Shown here: positions 45,872 through 54,506 of the stretch, piece by piece
How the letters are laid out: the number at the start of each line of letters is the position of its first letter
Position numbering within the stretch: position 1 is the stretch's first letter
Source of the DNA: Brachyspira innocens ATCC 29796
Lineage (GTDB): Bacteria > Spirochaetota > Brachyspiria > Brachyspirales > Brachyspiraceae
Direction of reading: 5' to 3'
NCBI RefSeq assembly: GCF_000384655.1
Contig: NZ_ARQI01000116.1
Coordinates: 1-63,633 of the forward strand
DNA length: 63,633 nucleotides
The notes under the pieces: model-generated
The model's input: the letters and a program-made list of their open reading frames with translations, nothing else
What the model was told of the DNA's origin: nothing
The model's database searches: none
Program-made: the position numbers and the translations under genes

Positions 45872-46558
45872 ATGCTGCAGTATGCCGTTATAGGTGTAGG
45901 AACTTTAGGTAAGGCTTTGATTAATAGGCTTATGACGAAACCTTCTATTGAGGTATTTGCTATAGATAATGATATTAATGAGATAGAAGCTATAAAAAAT
46001 AATGTAACTCAGGCTATGAGACTTGATTCTACTCAGAAAGAGGCATTAGAGGCTATTGAAATTAATAAATTCGATGCTGTTATACTTACAATAGGTGAGG
46101 ACATGATGACGAGTATATTAACAGCTTTGCTTTTAAAAGAGCTTAATGTTAAAAATATTATAGCCAGATACTCAAATGAAAAGCATAAGGCGATACTCAG
46201 TATGATAGGTATAACGCATTTGGTAAGCCCTGAAGAATCTATGGGTATACACATAGCAGAGCAGCTTGAGGTAGGGGATACTGTTTTGCTTTATGATCTG
46301 ACAGAATATCATTCTATAGTAGAGTTTCCTGTTCATGGCGGTTTGGCAGGCAAGAATTTTAAAGAGCTTGACCTTAGAAAGAAATATAAAATTAATGTTG
46401 TGGCAATAAAAAAAGAAACTGTTGGCATATTGGGAGAAAAGAAAGTTGTCGTAGATTGTACTCCAGATCCTGATGAGCCTATGGTAGAAGGCGATATACT
46501 AATTATTGCAGGTCATGATAAAGATATAGAAAAAATGAATAAGAAGATGTCTGAATAA
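45872..46558 (+). CDS. TrkA/KtrA-type K+ uptake regulator (RCK domain)
   Basis: The 228-residue protein has an N-terminal Rossmann nucleotide fold (AVIGVGTLGKALI, residues 5-17; acidic EVFAIDND at the end of strand 2) and a C-terminal TrkA-C domain (about 140-225). It regulates a KtrB/TrkH channel on the membrane. No channel gene is next to it in the window. The next gene starts 3 bases after its stop. Confidence 0.9.
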   Translation: MLQYAVIGVGTLGKALINRLMTKPSIEVFAIDNDINEIEAIKNNVTQAMRLDSTQKEALEAIEINKFDAVILTIGEDMMTSILTALLLKELNVKNIIARYSNEKHKAILSMIGITHLVSPEESMGIHIAEQLEVGDTVLLYDLTEYHSIVEFPVHGGLAGKNFKELDLRKKYKINVVAIKKETVGILGEKKVVVDCTPDPDEPMVEGDILIIAGHDKDIEKMNKKMSE

Positions 46559-46561
46559 ATA

Positions 46562-46777
46562 ATGAATACTCAGTTTGCTAAGATTTTTATAGTTATAGGA
46601 ATAATATTTATAGTTATAGGCGTACTTTTTTTGCTTAATATAAAGATTCCTTTCGGTAAACTCCCCGGTGATATAGTAATAAAAAAAGAAAATTTTACTT
46701 TTGCATTTCCTCTTATGACAAGTATTATAGCTAGTATTGTACTTTCTTTTATAATGTGGATAATTTCTAGATTATGA
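46562..46777 (+). CDS. DUF2905 membrane protein
   Basis: This 71-residue protein has two membrane helices (about 8-25 and 50-70) around the family signature IPFGKLPGDIVIKKENFTF. The function of DUF2905 is unknown. It is co-transcribed with the TrkA-type gene. Confidence 0.88.
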   Translation: MNTQFAKIFIVIGIIFIVIGVLFLLNIKIPFGKLPGDIVIKKENFTFAFPLMTSIIASIVLSFIMWIISRL

Positions 46778-46925
46778 TATTTATTTTCAGTATATATTAC
46801 AAAACATATGCTAATAGTATTATTTTAGAAACTTGAAATTATTTTTAAACTAAGTATACAATATAGAATTTGTATAAAAATAAAAAGTATTATATGAAAA
46901 ATATTATTAACATAATAGTTTTAAC

Positions 46926-46954
46926 TTGATTATATAGTTGTTGTATACTATAAT
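46926..46954 (+). promoter_or_regulatory. Promoter of the phosphohexomutase gene
   Basis: TTGATT (46926-46931) and TATAAT (46949-46954) have a 17-base spacer and lie 38 bases before the ATG at 46993. Confidence 0.75.
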
Positions 46955-46992
46955 TTATATATAGAATTTTTTAAAAATTAGAGGTGTGTATA

Positions 46993-48684
46993 ATGGAACA
47001 AGAAGTAAAAGCAAGAATAGATTCATGGCTTAACGGTCCATATGATGAAGAAACAAAGAAAGAAATTAAAGCATTATTAGATGCAGGAAATGAAAAAGAA
47101 TTAACCGATGCGTTTTACAGGGATTTAGAGTTTGGTACTGGCGGACTTAGAGGTATAATGGGAGTTGGTACTAACAGAATGAATAAATATACTGTTGGAG
47201 TTGCTACTCAGGGACTTGCTAATTATATATTAAAACAAGGAGGAAGTGATTATAAAGTTGCTATAGGCTATGATTCAAGAAATAATTCTGATGTATTTTC
47301 AAAAGCTGCTGCTGAGATACTTTCTTCAAATGGTATAAAAGTTTATTTATATGATGATATTCACCCTATTTCACTTCTTTCTTATGCTGTTAGAAGTTTG
47401 GGCTGTATTGCTGGAATAGTTGTTACTGCAAGCCATAACCCTAAAGAATATAATGGTTATAAAGTTTATTGGACTGACGGTGCTCAAGTTATACCGCCTC
47501 ATGACAAAAACATAATAGATGAAGTATTAAAAGTTAAGCCTGAAGAAGTAAAAATGGGTGATAATTCTAGAGTAACATTTATAGGAAAAGACATTGAAGA
47601 TAAATATATGAATGATTTGATGAACTATCTAGTTAATCCAGATTTGATAAAAAAACACAGCAATATAAAAATAGTTTATACTCCTATTCATGGTTCTGGA
47701 TACAAAATGGTTCCTATGGCATTAAGAAAAGCAGGATTCACCAATCTAACAACATTAGAAGGTGCTCAGCCTCCAGACGGAAATTTCCCTACTGTAGAAT
47801 CTCCTAACCCAGAAAACCCTGAGGCATTGCAGATAGCAGTTAATAAAGCCAAAGAAATAGGTGCTGAACTTGTTATGGGTACTGATCCAGACTGCGATAG
47901 AATGGGTTGTGCTTTGCTTACTAAAGATGGAAGCTATATGTATCTCACAGGTAATCAAATAGGCTCTATAATGGCATACTACCTCATTACAAACAAAAAA
48001 AATATTAAAAATCCGTACATAGTAAAAACAATAGTAACTACTGAGCTTGCGAGGGCTATTACTGATGCTAATAATGTTAAACTTTATGATGTACTTACTG
48101 GTTTTAAATGGATTGCTGATGTTATAGAAAGAGATAAAGAAGGAACATATCTATTTGGATTTGAAGAGAGTTTCGGATATTGTATTAATTCAAATGTACG
48201 CGATAAAGATGGTGTTAGTTCTTGTTTGATGCTTGCGGAAGTACTTGCTTATTGTAAAGAAAACAATATTACTTTGGCTGATTATTTAGAAAGCATTTAT
48301 GAAAAATACGGATATTTCTATGAAGAGACTATCTCTATTACAAAAAAAGGTGCTGACGGAGCTAAAGCCATAGCTGATTTGATGACTTATTATAGAGATA
48401 ATTTACCTAAAGAAATTTCAGGTGTTCAGGTAGAAACTATAAGCGACTATGAGAAAAAAGAAGTTTATGATAATACAGGTAAAAAAATAAAAGACATCAC
48501 TCTTCCAAAATCTAATGTACTTCAATACATACTTGCAGATAAGACAAAAATTACTATAAGACCTTCTGGTACTGAACCTAAAATAAAATTCTATTTTGAG
48601 GTTTGCGTAAAAGAAAGCAAAGATAAGAGACTTGCTGTAGCCAAAGAAAAAGTGGCTAATTTCAAAAAGTTTATTAAAGAATAA
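46993..48684 (+). CDS. Alpha-D-phosphohexomutase (phosphoglucomutase/phosphomannomutase)
   Basis: The 563-residue protein has the phosphoserine loop TASHNPKEYNG (Ser147), the magnesium loop GTDPDCDRMG, the sugar-binding loop FGFEESFGY and the phosphate-binding IRPSGTEPKIKFYFE. It interconverts hexose 1- and 6-phosphates. The length fits the PgcA-like long class. GAGGTG precedes ATG 46993; a start 3 codons earlier is less likely. Confidence 0.93.
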   Translation: MEQEVKARIDSWLNGPYDEETKKEIKALLDAGNEKELTDAFYRDLEFGTGGLRGIMGVGTNRMNKYTVGVATQGLANYILKQGGSDYKVAIGYDSRNNSDVFSKAAAEILSSNGIKVYLYDDIHPISLLSYAVRSLGCIAGIVVTASHNPKEYNGYKVYWTDGAQVIPPHDKNIIDEVLKVKPEEVKMGDNSRVTFIGKDIEDKYMNDLMNYLVNPDLIKKHSNIKIVYTPIHGSGYKMVPMALRKAGFTNLTTLEGAQPPDGNFPTVESPNPENPEALQIAVNKAKEIGAELVMGTDPDCDRMGCALLTKDGSYMYLTGNQIGSIMAYYLITNKKNIKNPYIVKTIVTTELARAITDANNVKLYDVLTGFKWIADVIERDKEGTYLFGFEESFGYCINSNVRDKDGVSSCLMLAEVLAYCKENNITLADYLESIYEKYGYFYEETISITKKGADGAKAIADLMTYYRDNLPKEISGVQVETISDYEKKEVYDNTGKKIKDITLPKSNVLQYILADKTKITIRPSGTEPKIKFYFEVCVKESKDKRLAVAKEKVANFKKFIKE

Positions 48685-48706
48685 TTTTTATTAGTAATAA
48701 TAAATA

Positions 48707-48743
48707 AAAGAAGTCCTATTTTTTAATGGGGCTTCTTTTTTAT
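48707..48743 (+). terminator. Terminator after the phosphohexomutase gene
   Basis: AAGAAGTCCTATT pairs with AATGGGGCTTCTT (two G-T pairs) and is followed by T residues. Confidence 0.85.
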
Positions 48744-48810
48744 GCGACATTTTTTGTCATAGCAAGAAAGTATAATATATATAATTTGATAATCATATTA
48801 AGGAGATTAT

Positions 48811-49485
48811 ATGAAAAAAATTATTATATTATTAAATTTTTTACTAACTTTTATAATAAGCTGTTCAGGTAATTATGTAAGTGTAAGCAATGAACAAACA
48901 GGTACAGATATATCTGTGGGAAAAATTACTGCTTCAGAAATGACTATATACACAAATAATTTAAAAAAAAGTAAAATGCCAAAAATAATTATTTACTTAA
49001 ATCAAAAATTAGAAATTGATAAAACTCAATTAGTAAGCGTATCAAATAATCAAAATTTAAATTTTAATATTGCAGATTTTACATTAGAGAAGAATGAAAC
49101 TTTTTATGAAAAAGGAGTTAAAATAAACTTAAGATCAAACTCTTTTTATAAAATAACAAATATGCAGACTAATGCTTTTAATTTATATTTTAAATTAAAA
49201 AGTACATTTACAAATGAAAATATAGAAAATAAAGAAATATTATATGATGTCAATGTGAAAGCTAAAATGACAAAAACTTCTTTATTATTAACTATAATAA
49301 AATGGATATTTATAGTAATTTTAGGAATTTTATTCTTTCCATTTATATTGCTTGTTTCTATGTTTATATACCCAATAAGAACCAGCAGCGGATTTTTTCT
49401 TGCTATTATATTGCCTTTTATTTACTATCCTATTTTATTTTTTATTATAAAATTAGTTCTTAATTTTTTTGATGAACACAGATAG
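48811..49485 (+). CDS. Lipoprotein with C-terminal membrane helices
   Basis: The 224-residue protein has a signal and lipobox TFIISC (Cys18), a beta-rich middle (about 25-155) and two or three hydrophobic helices at the end (about 158-218). A lipoprotein that also crosses the membrane is unusual. AAGGAG precedes the ATG. No family recognised. Confidence 0.68.
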   Translation: MKKIIILLNFLLTFIISCSGNYVSVSNEQTGTDISVGKITASEMTIYTNNLKKSKMPKIIIYLNQKLEIDKTQLVSVSNNQNLNFNIADFTLEKNETFYEKGVKINLRSNSFYKITNMQTNAFNLYFKLKSTFTNENIENKEILYDVNVKAKMTKTSLLLTIIKWIFIVILGILFFPFILLVSMFIYPIRTSSGFFLAIILPFIYYPILFFIIKLVLNFFDEHR

Positions 49486-49519
49486 AAATTATAAGAAGTA
49501 TAATAATTATTTACTTTAA

Positions 49520-49555
49520 TATAAAAGTCTCATTATTTAATGGGGCTTTTATATT
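49520..49555 (+). terminator. Terminator after the lipoprotein gene
   Basis: AAAAGTCTCATT pairs with AATGGGGCTTTT around a short AT-rich loop, followed by a T-rich run. Confidence 0.75.
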
Positions 49556-49574
49556 TTTTAACTTTATTCTAACT

Positions 49575-49887
49575 CCCACCCATTTTAATTGAAAATTTTT
49601 CTTTGTTATTATTGTATACTTTTTCTTTATTTACTTTTACTGTTATTATGATGCCCGCCCTAGCTTTATTTAAACTTATAATCATCACAACGCACGTTAA
49701 GCTAAATTTATAAATATAAACTCATTAGAAATTCTAATTTTAATTATATATAAAATTCCGCTGACCGTGCGTTGAATAAAGTTTTAAACTTAATAAAAAC
49801 TTGGGTGGGTGCCTTAATTTTTAATTAGACTATAAAAATAATAAAAATTAAAATTTTAAAATAAAACAATAAAATATAAAGGGTGGG
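49575..49887. repeat. Nested inverted-repeat element
   Basis: CCCACCC (49575-49581) is mirrored by GGGTGGG at 49803-49809 and again at 49881-49887. Inside, CAACGCACG (49688-49696) is mirrored by CGTGCGTTG (49766-49774). These GC-rich arms stand out in AT-rich DNA. There is no ORF. The layout suggests a small mobile element or an extended RNA or DNA structure. Confidence 0.5.
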
Positions 49888-49922
49888 TATGTAAATAAAA
49901 TTTTATTAATTAAAAAGAATAT

Positions 49923-50816
49923 CTACTTTTTTAAATAATCTTTCCATTTTTCTGGAAATCCTATATGAACAAAATCTATATCATTTTTATATTCATCAAT
50001 AAGTTTAATAAAATTTGATAATATTTCATTATTCCACTTTTCTTTAAAAGGATATAATTCTTTAACTGATAATATAGCTCCCCATAACTTTCTCTCAGAA
50101 TTATTATCTAAATTATTCATTCCTTTTGGAATAGATGGAAAAATTCTATAATAAAGTCTCCCATAATGAGCACAAATATTTCTTAAGTCCGTACAGCAAT
50201 GAAGCCAACTTTCTAATTTATAAGCCGTAATATTATACATATCCTTTGCTAATATTTTCTGATCCTCTAATTTCAAATTAGCAAAAAAAGTTGATAACAT
50301 ACCAAAAGTAAATATTTTTGTTGCTGCCCATATTGGAAAATTAGAATTATATTTATCTATATAATGTTTAATGAATAATACTTTATTATTATTTTTTACT
50401 TCTCTTTTAAATTTTTCTATAAATTTTTTATGATACTCTATCTTTTTATTTATATATTTTAAATCATCATTTTTATTATAAAAATTTGTTTCATCTAAAT
50501 ATCCTAATGCTCCATATTTATGAACATGATAATATGATATTTTAGCACGAATAAAAATATATATCTCTTCTAATGCATTAAATAATATAGTATGCAGTTT
50601 TCTATCAAACTCATAAATATTAAAAACTTTTTCAAATGAAGTACCATTAATATAACTTCCGTTACTTTGTTTTAAAGGTAAAAAATAAGCACTAAAATGA
50701 TAATAATTTACTGATTCAAGTATAGATATACATTTTTTATCATCATTAATAATACAGCCTCTATCTTTTAATTTTTGAAGCTGTTCTTCATATTTATAAG
50801 TATGTTTTATATCCAT
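49923..50816 (-). CDS. Abi_2 (AbiD/AbiF) family HEPN protein, probable toxin
   Basis: The 297-residue protein starts with the family pattern YKYEEQLQKLKDRGCII (residues 8-24), then NYYHFSAYFLPL and the C-terminal HEPN motif LRNICAHYGRL with R212 and H217 (R-x4-H). A second possible R-x6-H pair is R90-H97. Abi_2 proteins cause abortive infection, and HEPN pairs are RNA-cutting sites; AbiF-like proteins have been linked to the origin of Cas13 and to RNA antitoxins. ATG 50816 is chosen because an earlier GTG (50855) falls inside the upstream hairpin; no clear Shine-Dalgarno site is seen. A consensus promoter and hairpin RNA lie just before it. Confidence 0.87.
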   Translation of the reverse strand: MDIKHTYKYEEQLQKLKDRGCIINDDKKCISILESVNYYHFSAYFLPLKQSNGSYINGTSFEKVFNIYEFDRKLHTILFNALEEIYIFIRAKISYYHVHKYGALGYLDETNFYNKNDDLKYINKKIEYHKKFIEKFKREVKNNNKVLFIKHYIDKYNSNFPIWAATKIFTFGMLSTFFANLKLEDQKILAKDMYNITAYKLESWLHCCTDLRNICAHYGRLYYRIFPSIPKGMNNLDNNSERKLWGAILSVKELYPFKEKWNNEILSNFIKLIDEYKNDIDFVHIGFPEKWKDYLKK

Positions 50817-50831
50817 AAAATAACCATAAAT

Positions 50832-50885
50832 AAAAAATGTCCCCCAATGGTCCACATCATCAAGTGACGTGCAGGGGGTACTGTT
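50832..50885 (-). ncRNA. Hairpin RNA with U-run upstream of the Abi_2 gene, antitoxin candidate
   Basis: From the predicted start at about 50885 the RNA has a 5-bp CCCCC / GGGGG clamp (50874-50878 with 50841-50845). Between the clamp strands, GTC / GAC and AC / GT pair around a TTGATGAT loop. Three bases after the clamp comes a run of six U (50832-50837), the form of a Rho-independent terminator. The product would be an RNA of about 50 bases, with the toxin made only by read-through. This is the layout of toxins with RNA antitoxins. Confidence 0.6.
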
Positions 50886-50891
50886 AATATA

Positions 50892-50919
50892 ATTATATAT
50901 TATATGATGTTTTTGTCAA
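50892..50919 (-). promoter_or_regulatory. Perfect sigma70 promoter for the hairpin RNA and Abi_2 gene
   Basis: On the minus strand TTGACA (50914-50919), a 16-base spacer and TATAAT (50892-50897) place the start just before the hairpin. Few promoters in this window match the consensus so exactly. Confidence 0.85.
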
Positions 50920-51002
50920 TATTAAATCAGAATATTTTATTTAAAATAAATTACTATAGTGTGATTTTTTATTTGTATAAAAATACTAAAATATATAAAA
51001 AA

Positions 51003-53093
51003 CTATTCATCTTTAACTATTCTTGATTTTAGATAATTAGCTTTCAATATAAACGCTTCATTTTCTTTGTAAAAAGTTTCTTTTGAGTTTTCATCTTTAA
51101 GTAAAGAACGCATTTCATCTTTGGCCTTACGCATTATTTCTTTATCTTTTATGATGTTTCCAAGTTTGAAATCTGGAATACCGCTTTGCTTATCGCCTAA
51201 AAACTCTCCAGCCCCTCTTAATTCAAGATCTTTTTCTGATATTTTAAATCCGTCAGTAGTTTCGCATATTATATTAATTCTCTCTTTTATAATGTCATTA
51301 AGTTCGCTGTGTAGTATAAGATAACAGTAGCCCAATTTATCACCTCTTCCCACTCGTCCGCGTAACTGATGAAGCTGTGATAAACCAAAACGCTCAGCTC
51401 CTTCAATTAATATAGTTGTGGCATTTGGATTATCAATACCTACTTCTATTACAGTAGTTGAAAATAGTACTTTTATCTCTCCTTTTGCAAATCTGTTCAT
51501 TATATATTCTTTTTCTTCGTCTTTCATTTTTCCATGTATCATTTCTATTTGAATATCTGAAAAGTATGTTTCTTTAGCTCTCTGAAACTCACTTGAAAGA
51601 GTTATAAAACTAGAATCATTATTTTCTATGAGTGGAAAAACAACATATCCCTGTTCTCCTTTTGATATTCTGTTTTTTAAGAATTTATAGCAATGATCTC
51701 TTTCATAAAGCTCTTTATATTTTGTAAGTACTCCTTTTCTTGAGCTAGGAAGAGTTTTTATAATTGATAAATCCAATTCTCCAAATAATGTTAATGCCAA
51801 TGACTGAGGGATAGGGGTTGCAGTCATAAGAAGATAATCAACATTTTTTCCTTTTGATAGTAGTTTATTTCTTTGGGCAACTCCAAATCTCTGCTGTTCA
51901 TCTACTATTGCATAAGAAAGATTTTTAAATATTACCTCATCATAAATAATAGAATGCGTTCCAACTAATATATTGCTTTTACCTTCTCTAAGTCTTTTTA
52001 ATAAATATCCTCTTTCGCTTTGACTTACAGAAGAGGTGAGTATATCTATTTTTATAGTATCTTCAAGTCCAGCTAATTTAATAATTTTTTTGAAAGTATT
52101 ATAATGCTGTATAGCCAGTATTTCGGTGGGTGCTAAAAATGCTGTTTGAAATCCAGATTCTATTGGTATCAATGCTGTTAAAAATGCCACTATAGTTTTA
52201 CCAGCTCCTACATCTCCTTGAAGAAGTCTAAACATTTGCTTTTTTGAAAATAAATCATTTTTTATTTCGTTTATAGCATTTAATTGATCTTCGGTAAGTT
52301 CAAAAGGAAGAGCAGATTTTACTTTTTCAAGCAGATTTGAAGAATTATATCTTTCATCTTTTATTAAAATATTAGGTCTTCTCTCACTTAAATGTATATA
52401 CTGAAAAGTTAGAAACTCTTCAAAAATTAAACTCTCTCTAGCTTCATCAAGAGCTTCAAATGATGTAGGAAAATGCATCTCCATAATAGAAGGAACAAAA
52501 CTTTTGAGTCTGTATTTTTTTTTAATAATGCTTGGTATATCATATTTCATATTTTTTTCAAATACTTCAAGCTCATCTACGATTAGAGTTCTTAACTTTT
52601 TTTGAGAAAGCCCTTCAGTAAGAGGATATATTGGAACTATCTTGCCATATGATAATGCATTTGAAGAAGGCTTTTCAAACTCTGTCATTCTGCATTGAAG
52701 TTTTCCTCTGTTTCCTCTTACAAACTTTCCAGTTAAATATAATTTAGCTCCTTTAGTAACTCCAGCGGGAAGTCTTCCGCTGTAAATAGGTACTTCGCAT
52801 ATTGCAGCTCCATCTGTAACTATAACTAAAGGTTTATTTTTATACTGAAAATTAAAAGAGGATATATCAAGAACTTCTACATATACAACACTTGTTTTTT
52901 CTTTATTTTCTAATGCCTCATGAAGTTTCAGCGTTTTTCTTCTGTCATCATAGGTTCTTGGAAAAAAAGCTATTAAATCATATAGTGTTTCTATTCCTTT
53001 TTTTGCTAATATTTCTGCGTATTTAGGACCTACACCCTTTGAATATTTAATACTTTTAGTAAAAATTTCTTTGCTGTAATCACTTTTTTGCAA
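51003..53093 (-). CDS. recG: RecG ATP-dependent DNA helicase
   Basis: The 696-residue protein has the wedge/OB region (about 60-150), Walker A LLQGDVGAGKTIVAFL (near 292-307), Walker B VDEQQRFGVAQR, motif III MTATPIPQSLALT and the late LHQLRGRVGRGDKLGYC. It remodels stalled replication forks and Holliday junctions. DEQQ in place of the more usual DEQH is a small variation. It lies 22 bases after the DUF1232 gene. Confidence 0.96.
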   Translation of the reverse strand: MQKSDYSKEIFTKSIKYSKGVGPKYAEILAKKGIETLYDLIAFFPRTYDDRRKTLKLHEALENKEKTSVVYVEVLDISSFNFQYKNKPLVIVTDGAAICEVPIYSGRLPAGVTKGAKLYLTGKFVRGNRGKLQCRMTEFEKPSSNALSYGKIVPIYPLTEGLSQKKLRTLIVDELEVFEKNMKYDIPSIIKKKYRLKSFVPSIMEMHFPTSFEALDEARESLIFEEFLTFQYIHLSERRPNILIKDERYNSSNLLEKVKSALPFELTEDQLNAINEIKNDLFSKKQMFRLLQGDVGAGKTIVAFLTALIPIESGFQTAFLAPTEILAIQHYNTFKKIIKLAGLEDTIKIDILTSSVSQSERGYLLKRLREGKSNILVGTHSIIYDEVIFKNLSYAIVDEQQRFGVAQRNKLLSKGKNVDYLLMTATPIPQSLALTLFGELDLSIIKTLPSSRKGVLTKYKELYERDHCYKFLKNRISKGEQGYVVFPLIENNDSSFITLSSEFQRAKETYFSDIQIEMIHGKMKDEEKEYIMNRFAKGEIKVLFSTTVIEVGIDNPNATTILIEGAERFGLSQLHQLRGRVGRGDKLGYCYLILHSELNDIIKERINIICETTDGFKISEKDLELRGAGEFLGDKQSGIPDFKLGNIIKDKEIMRKAKDEMRSLLKDENSKETFYKENEAFILKANYLKSRIVKDE

Positions 53094-53115
53094 GACTTTG
53101 TTTTCCTATTGTATT

Positions 53116-53589
53116 TTATTTGTGATTATCATCAACTATTTCATATTCTGCTTCATTGATATTATCATCTGCTTTATTTTCAGCATTTTCTTCTGTATTA
53201 ACAGCATCTTCTCCGTATTTCCAAGTTTTGTATTTATTTAAATCATCAGAAAAATATTTTAAACATAGTCCTATTATAAAAGCATCATCAAATAATCCAG
53301 CTATAGGTATAATATCTGGTATTGCATCTATGGGCATTATAATATATATTAATGCACCTGCTATTGAAGCTATAGTTTTCCAAGGTATATTTTTATAGCT
53401 GCCGTTTATATAATCTCCTATCATATCTATCATTAATTGTATTTTATCTAAAAACTTAGAAAGATGTGCTGATGAAGATAAATTTAGTATTTCTTTTGAT
53501 TTATCAAATATAGATTTAAGTTTATCTAATGTAATATCCAATGAGAACTTATCCCATAATTCTTTTGCTTTACTTTTCATATCGCTCAT
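53116..53589 (-). CDS. DUF1232 (YkvA-like) protein
   Basis: The 157-residue protein has the DUF1232 signature IYIIMPIDAIPDIIPIAGLFDDAFIIGL (about residues 77-104; two membrane-prone segments). The tail is acidic and disordered. The family's function is unknown. AGGAG precedes the ATG. It is first in a likely operon with recG. Confidence 0.85.
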   Translation of the reverse strand: MSDMKSKAKELWDKFSLDITLDKLKSIFDKSKEILNLSSSAHLSKFLDKIQLMIDMIGDYINGSYKNIPWKTIASIAGALIYIIMPIDAIPDIIPIAGLFDDAFIIGLCLKYFSDDLNKYKTWKYGEDAVNTEENAENKADDNINEAEYEIVDDNHK

Positions 53590-53696
53590 AAATAACTCCT
53601 ATAAAAAATAATATATTTTCCGTATATTATAACATATAAATAAAAATTATAAATATATTTAGTATTATATTTTTTTATTGAAAATATTGCATAAAT

Positions 53697-53724
53697 AATA
53701 AATTATGTTATACTTAAAAAGTAA
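53697..53724 (+). promoter_or_regulatory. Promoter of the PilZ gene
   Basis: TTGCAT (53697-53702) and TATACT (53719-53724) have a 16-base spacer, 24 bases before the ATG at 53748, with AGGAG between. Confidence 0.65.
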
Positions 53725-53747
53725 GTATTAACAGGAGTTTTAATAAA

Positions 53748-54506
53748 ATGGATAAAGAACAAGTAAAAGGCGTTATTATAGAAAAAGACCCTTCTATATT
53801 AAATAAATATAAATCAGCTTTTAATGATCAATTTACTATAAGCAGTTTTACGGATACTAATTCATCTTTGGCATATATTATAGAAAATAATTTGAGTATA
53901 TATTTTTATATAATTAAATATAATGAAGATGAAAAAGACAGTATTAAGTTTTTTACAGATAAAATTAATAAGATAAATCCGCAAATAAGATTAGTACTTA
54001 CTGATATATCTGATAACTTTAATGCAGAAGATTATCCTAACGCCTTAACTTTCCCTAAAAATACTGATATAAACACAATTGTACATACTATTACTACCGA
54101 AATATCTCGTAATGCAGAAGATTCTTCTAAAAGAAGAAGACAGTATTCCAGAGTAAATTGGCCTTTAAATGTTATTATAGCTTATAAAGATAAAATTAGA
54201 GGCACAATAGATAGAAATATCCTTTCAATAAGCGGTAATGGTGCTTATATATCTTCTGATACTAATATACCAGATAAAGGTGATATGCTTGGTCTTACAA
54301 TATCCTTCAAAGATTTTAAACTCTTTACTGAAGCTAAGGTAGTTTGGATTAATAATGATAATCAAAAACCTGATTTGCCTAAAGGTTTTGCTGTGCAGTT
54401 TATTGATATAGGTATGGCTTCACAAAAAATTATTGACCAAATTATCCGCGATAAACTATTACAGGAAATATTAGTAGAATTTAAAGATGAGAACTTCTCT
54501 TCATAA
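53748..54506 (+). CDS. PilZ-domain protein with degenerate receiver
   Basis: The 252-residue protein has an N-terminal receiver-like domain (about 5-118) whose third strand ends in IYFYIIKYNE, with no phospho-acceptor Asp. A C-terminal PilZ domain follows (about 128-235) with RRRQYSR (R131/R135 of RxxxR) and SISGNGAYIS as the second c-di-GMP motif. It should bind c-di-GMP and act in motility or adhesion. Its end overlaps the next gene by 20 bases. Confidence 0.8.
   Translation: MDKEQVKGVIIEKDPSILNKYKSAFNDQFTISSFTDTNSSLAYIIENNLSIYFYIIKYNEDEKDSIKFFTDKINKINPQIRLVLTDISDNFNAEDYPNALTFPKNTDINTIVHTITTEISRNAEDSSKRRRQYSRVNWPLNVIIAYKDKIRGTIDRNILSISGNGAYISSDTNIPDKGDMLGLTISFKDFKLFTEAKVVWINNDNQKPDLPKGFAVQFIDIGMASQKIIDQIIRDKLLQEILVEFKDENFSS

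Noticed and set aside
50817-50855. Upstream GTG start for the Abi_2 protein
   Set aside because: It would lie inside the hairpin and U-run, and the added residues do not fit the family start.
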